From WTJY01 sp041568735 (GTDB lineage: Bacteria; Chloroflexota; Anaerolineae; Promineifilales; Promineifilaceae): a DNA stretch of 7,924 nt. The stretch is from contig JBFFZG010000233.1 in NCBI GenBank assembly GCA_041568735.1, forward strand, positions 1 to 7,924, read 5' to 3'. Every line of letters begins with the position of its first letter. Within the stretch, counting starts at the first letter, position 1. The notes below the pieces were generated by a model. The model saw only the letters and a list, made by a program, of their open reading frames with translations. It was not told the DNA's origin and made no database searches. The translations under genes were made by a program, and so were the position numbers. Below, one piece after another: positions 5,404-7,924 of the stretch.

Positions 5404-7146
5404 ATGCGACGCAAGTTAAAACCAACAGCTGATCTCGCAGTGATGGCGTTGATCGCGCTCGGAATGACGCTTCCTTTCGAACTGGAAAAACCGTGGCTGG
5501 CGGCCGGTCCATTCCTGGTGACCAATGTCGAGCTCATTCTGGGGCTGTTCCTGCTGCTTGCCACCTGGACCGGCCGGCGGCAGATCGCCGCTCGAACCGC
5601 CTTTCCCGGCGGCCGCGGCTGGCTCCTGGCCATCGGCTGCGGCGTCCTCCTCTCCACCTGGTTCGCCCCGGACCATTCGCTCAATGCCGTCAAGGCGGCG
5701 CTCCGCCTGGCCGCCGGCGCGGCCCTGGCGCTGGCGGTGCCGCTGGTCGTCCGCACCCGGCGCGCCTGGTGGGGGACGGCCGCCGCCCTGGCCGCCGGCG
5801 CCCTGGCGGCCGCCCTGGCCGGCCTGGCCGAAAGCTGGCCCAATCGGGAGCTGGCCTGGCTGGCTCCCTTCCGACCGGCGCCGACTGTGGCCGGCCAGTT
5901 CATCCGCCTCTCGGGGACATTCGACTACGCCAACCAGGCGGCGATGTTTTTCGAAGCGGTTGTCCCCTTCTGGGTCATGGGCGGCTGGCTCGTCTACCGC
6001 CGGCTGCCCGGCCGCCGCTCCCGGCTGATCTTTCTCTTCCCGTTCCTCCTCCTCTCGCTCGTCTTTTTGCAGGCGATCTTTCTGACCCTGAGCCGGGCGG
6101 CGCTGGTGACCCTCGTTCTCACCGGCCTGCTTCTGCCCCTGGCGCTCGGCCGGCGCGGCCGGGGGGAGCAGCGGACCCCCTGGCTGGTTTTTGCCGCCGC
6201 GACCTTTCTGGTCGCCGCCGGCAATCTCTTGCTGAACCCCGCCTTTCTCCTCCGCCTGCAGAGCGAAGGGGACAGCACCTGGTATCACCTGCAGCTCGAC
6301 GTCACCCCGGTGCTCCGCCTGGAGACCGATGAAATTAAGGAGGTTCCCGTCACCCTGACGAACGAGGGGGCGCTGGCCTGGCGCTCCGCCGGCCGGCAGC
6401 CGATCAACCTGGCCGCCCGCTGGATCCATCTCGCCAGCGGACTGCAGGTGGCCGAACCGCGCTGGCCCTTCCCCGAGCCGGTCTTTCCGGGCGAGACGGT
6501 CACCCTGGCCGTTCCGCTGGCTGCCCCACCCTACCCAGGCCGCTACCGGCTCGAATGGGATGTCGTCCAGGAGCAGATCACCTGGTTCGGGGCGAAAAAC
6601 GGGCGGCTGGTCAGCAGCCAGGTTACCATCGACCCCGGTCCTGACGCCGCCGCGCGTCCCGTCGACCGGCTGCCGGCCGGCGCCGGCAGCGCCGTCTGGA
6701 CCTTTCCCCCCTCGATCCCGGGCCGCCTGACTCTCTGGCGCACCGCCCTCACCCTGCTCGGTCGGCGGCCGTGGCTGGGCATCGGTCTCGACAACTTTCG
6801 CCTGACCTACGGCCCGGTTCTCGGCCAGAGCGCCTGGAACGAAACGGTCCACACCAACAGCTGGCTCCTCGAGCTGCTCGTCTCCCTGGGCTGGCTCGGC
6901 GCGGCCCCTTTTCTGCTCTGGCTGGGCTGGCTGGGGGTGAGCCGCGCGCGCGCCCTGCGCCGGCCGGCGGTCACGGCCGAGCAGATCGCCGCCGCCGCCG
7001 CCCTCCTGGCCTTTTTTATTCACGGGCTGTTCGATTTTTTCCTGCTCTTCAATGCGACCGGGCTCCTGTTCTGGCTCCTGGTCGGACTGGCCGCCGCCGC
7101 GGACCGGCTGCCGGCCGGTGCGAGCCGGGGGGACAAAGCGCCATGA
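5404..7146 (+). CDS. O-antigen ligase/polymerase-like membrane protein (Wzy/WaaL type) with inserted beta-sandwich domain
   Basis: 580 residues from ATG 5404. A TTG at 5380 would add eight residues, but ATG with MRRK just before the first membrane helix is the more natural start. About nine hydrophobic helices precede residue 280 (including about 12-27, 38-56, 73-87, 96-117, 120-142, 176-198, 206-228, 230-248 and 258-277), and about three follow 494. Ligase-family marks are SGTFDYANQAAMF (170-182), TLSRAA (228-233), RRPWLGIGLDNF (454-465) and HTNSWLLELLVSLGWLG (483-499). These proteins join or polymerise lipid-linked glycan units at the outer face of the cytoplasmic membrane. The large loop near the C-terminus, normally catalytic, is enlarged: about 297-410 form a beta-rich FW/NBR1-like domain (VPVTLTNEG, then GRYRLEWDVVQEQITWF). 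The stop overlaps the next gene's start (ATGA), so it is coupled to a glycosyltransferase. Whether it is ligase or polymerase cannot be told from sequence. Confidence 0.85.
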   Translation: MRRKLKPTADLAVMALIALGMTLPFELEKPWLAAGPFLVTNVELILGLFLLLATWTGRRQIAARTAFPGGRGWLLAIGCGVLLSTWFAPDHSLNAVKAALRLAAGAALALAVPLVVRTRRAWWGTAAALAAGALAAALAGLAESWPNRELAWLAPFRPAPTVAGQFIRLSGTFDYANQAAMFFEAVVPFWVMGGWLVYRRLPGRRSRLIFLFPFLLLSLVFLQAIFLTLSRAALVTLVLTGLLLPLALGRRGRGEQRTPWLVFAAATFLVAAGNLLLNPAFLLRLQSEGDSTWYHLQLDVTPVLRLETDEIKEVPVTLTNEGALAWRSAGRQPINLAARWIHLASGLQVAEPRWPFPEPVFPGETVTLAVPLAAPPYPGRYRLEWDVVQEQITWFGAKNGRLVSSQVTIDPGPDAAARPVDRLPAGAGSAVWTFPPSIPGRLTLWRTALTLLGRRPWLGIGLDNFRLTYGPVLGQSAWNETVHTNSWLLELLVSLGWLGAAPFLLWLGWLGVSRARALRRPAVTAEQIAAAAALLAFFIHGLFDFFLLFNATGLLFWLLVGLAAAADRLPAGASRGDKAP

Positions 7147-7924
7147 TGCGGATCGGGTTTGACTGCACCCCGCTGCTTGTCGAGCGCTCCGGCGTGCACA
7201 ACTACACCGAACGGCTGCTGGCCGAGCTGGCCCGCCTCGGCAGCGGCTGGCGCTTCCACCTCCTGAGCAACCGGCCGCTGGGGCCGGCCGCGGCGGCCGC
7301 CCTCCAGGCCCCGGTTAATCCCCCCTATTTCCCGGCCAGCCGCTGGATCTGGATGCAGCTCCTGCTGCCCGCGATCATCCGCCGCCTGGAGCTCGATCTC
7401 TGCCACTTTCCCAACAACTCCGCCCCCCTCTTTCTCTCCGTCCCCTCGATCGTCACCATCCACGACGCCTCTCTCTTCCTCTACAGCCGGACCCACCCTC
7501 GCTCCCGCCTGCTGGCCCTGCGCCTGCTCCTGCCGCTGGTCGCCCGCCGGGCCGACGCCGTGATTACCGTCTCCCACTTCGCCAGCCGGGAGCTGCAGCG
7601 GGTGCTCCGGCTGCCGGCCGAGAAAATCCACGTCATCTACGAAGCGGCCCCGGCCGATTTCCAGCCGCTGGCCGATCCGGCCGCGGCGGAGCGGCTGCGC
7701 CGCCGCTACCATCTGCCCGAGCGCTTCATTCTCTACGTCGGCACGATCGAACCGCGCAAAAATCTCCGCCGGCTGGTGCGGGCCATCGCCCTGCTGCACC
7801 GGAGCGGCTGCCGGGTCCCCCTCTTCCTGGCCGGGCCGATGGGCTGGAAGATGGACGGGGTGCTCGAGCGGGAGATCGAAGCGCTGGGGCTGCAGGACGC
7901 CGTCCACCTGCTCGGCTTTGTTCC
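7143..7924 (+). CDS. GT-B glycosyltransferase, group 1 / GT4 family (3' partial)
   Basis: 260 complete codons run to the window end with no stop. The start ATG at 7143 overlaps the TGA of the preceding gene, and a GGGGGGA (7127-7133) lies nine bases ahead; a second ATG follows at once (7146). The N-terminal domain begins MRIGFDCTPLL and has the loop ERSGVHNYTERLL (14-26), as in transferases that bind the acceptor through a GV/GI-x-x-Y motif. IHDASLFLY (106-114) and ITVSHFASREL (141-151) are typical of mannosyl- or rhamnosyltransferase-like GT4 proteins. The C-terminal Rossmann domain opens with ILYVGTIEPRKNLRRLV (196-212), where R205 and K206 are expected to contact the sugar-nucleotide phosphates. 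About a third of the usual length of about 370 residues is missing. There is no signal or membrane segment, so it should act on the cytoplasmic face to build the glycan handled by the upstream ligase-like protein. The sugar specificity is unknown. Confidence 0.9.
   Translation, partial: MMRIGFDCTPLLVERSGVHNYTERLLAELARLGSGWRFHLLSNRPLGPAAAAALQAPVNPPYFPASRWIWMQLLLPAIIRRLELDLCHFPNNSAPLFLSVPSIVTIHDASLFLYSRTHPRSRLLALRLLLPLVARRADAVITVSHFASRELQRVLRLPAEKIHVIYEAAPADFQPLADPAAAERLRRRYHLPERFILYVGTIEPRKNLRRLVRAIALLHRSGCRVPLFLAGPMGWKMDGVLEREIEALGLQDAVHLLGFV

Noticed and set aside
5416..7023. A 535-codon open frame on the minus strand opposite the O-antigen ligase-like gene
   Set aside because: Translation is low-complexity (Gly, Gln, Glu, Arg, Pro) without domain signals, while the plus strand encodes coherent membrane helices and ligase motifs.
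6664..7620. CCGGCTGCCGGCCG repeated at 6666, 7104 and 7607, considered as a dispersed repeat
   Set aside because: All copies are in the same codon phase and encode RLPA, so codon preference and GC-rich composition explain them.
7020..7907. A 295-codon open frame on the minus strand at the right end
   Set aside because: The plus strand in the same region encodes a clear glycosyltransferase running off the window; the minus translation is low-complexity shadow.

Overview
The window is GC-rich bacterial DNA with five protein genes, two of them cut by the window edges. The gene types suggest a member of the Chloroflexota, perhaps Anaerolineae-like: a class III cyclase/ATPase/TPR giant protein, a radical SAM DNA-repair-type protein with a C-terminal helix-hairpin-helix, and an O-antigen ligase-type membrane protein carrying an FW-like beta-sandwich insert. 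This assignment rests on recalled family resemblance, so it is tentative. I see no RNA gene, mobile element or CRISPR array.

Layout. Positions 1-1185 (+) hold a radical SAM protein of the family predicted to act in DNA modification or repair. It probably begins left of the window and ends in a perfect sliding-clamp-binding pentapeptide. Convergent to it, with ends 17 bases apart, is a 68-residue MbtH-like protein (1203-1409, -) that aligns without gaps to the MbtH fold but lacks its two signature tryptophans. Next on the minus strand is a signalling protein of about 1,170-1,200 residues (1574-5092, probably extending to 5164): class III nucleotide cyclase, then AAA/STAND-type ATPase, then a long TPR array with an exact 40-residue period.

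A short divergent intergenic region (about 5165-5403) separates the signalling gene from a plus-strand surface-polysaccharide pair. It contains a good extended -10 promoter reading left, a TATAAT hexamer reading right, and small repeated words that could be operators. The pair is an O-antigen ligase/polymerase-like membrane protein (5404-7146) and a GT-B glycosyltransferase (7143-7924, cut by the window end). They overlap by ATGA, so they are likely co-translated and belong to a polysaccharide cluster continuing to the right.

The points most worth checking are: the clamp-binding tail, which ties the radical SAM protein to DNA transactions; the tryptophan-less orphan MbtH-like protein; the evidence that the cyclase gene starts at a non-standard CTG codon; and the extracytoplasmic beta-sandwich domain inserted in the Wzy/WaaL-like protein. 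I see no clear evidence of a wholly new multi-gene system here.
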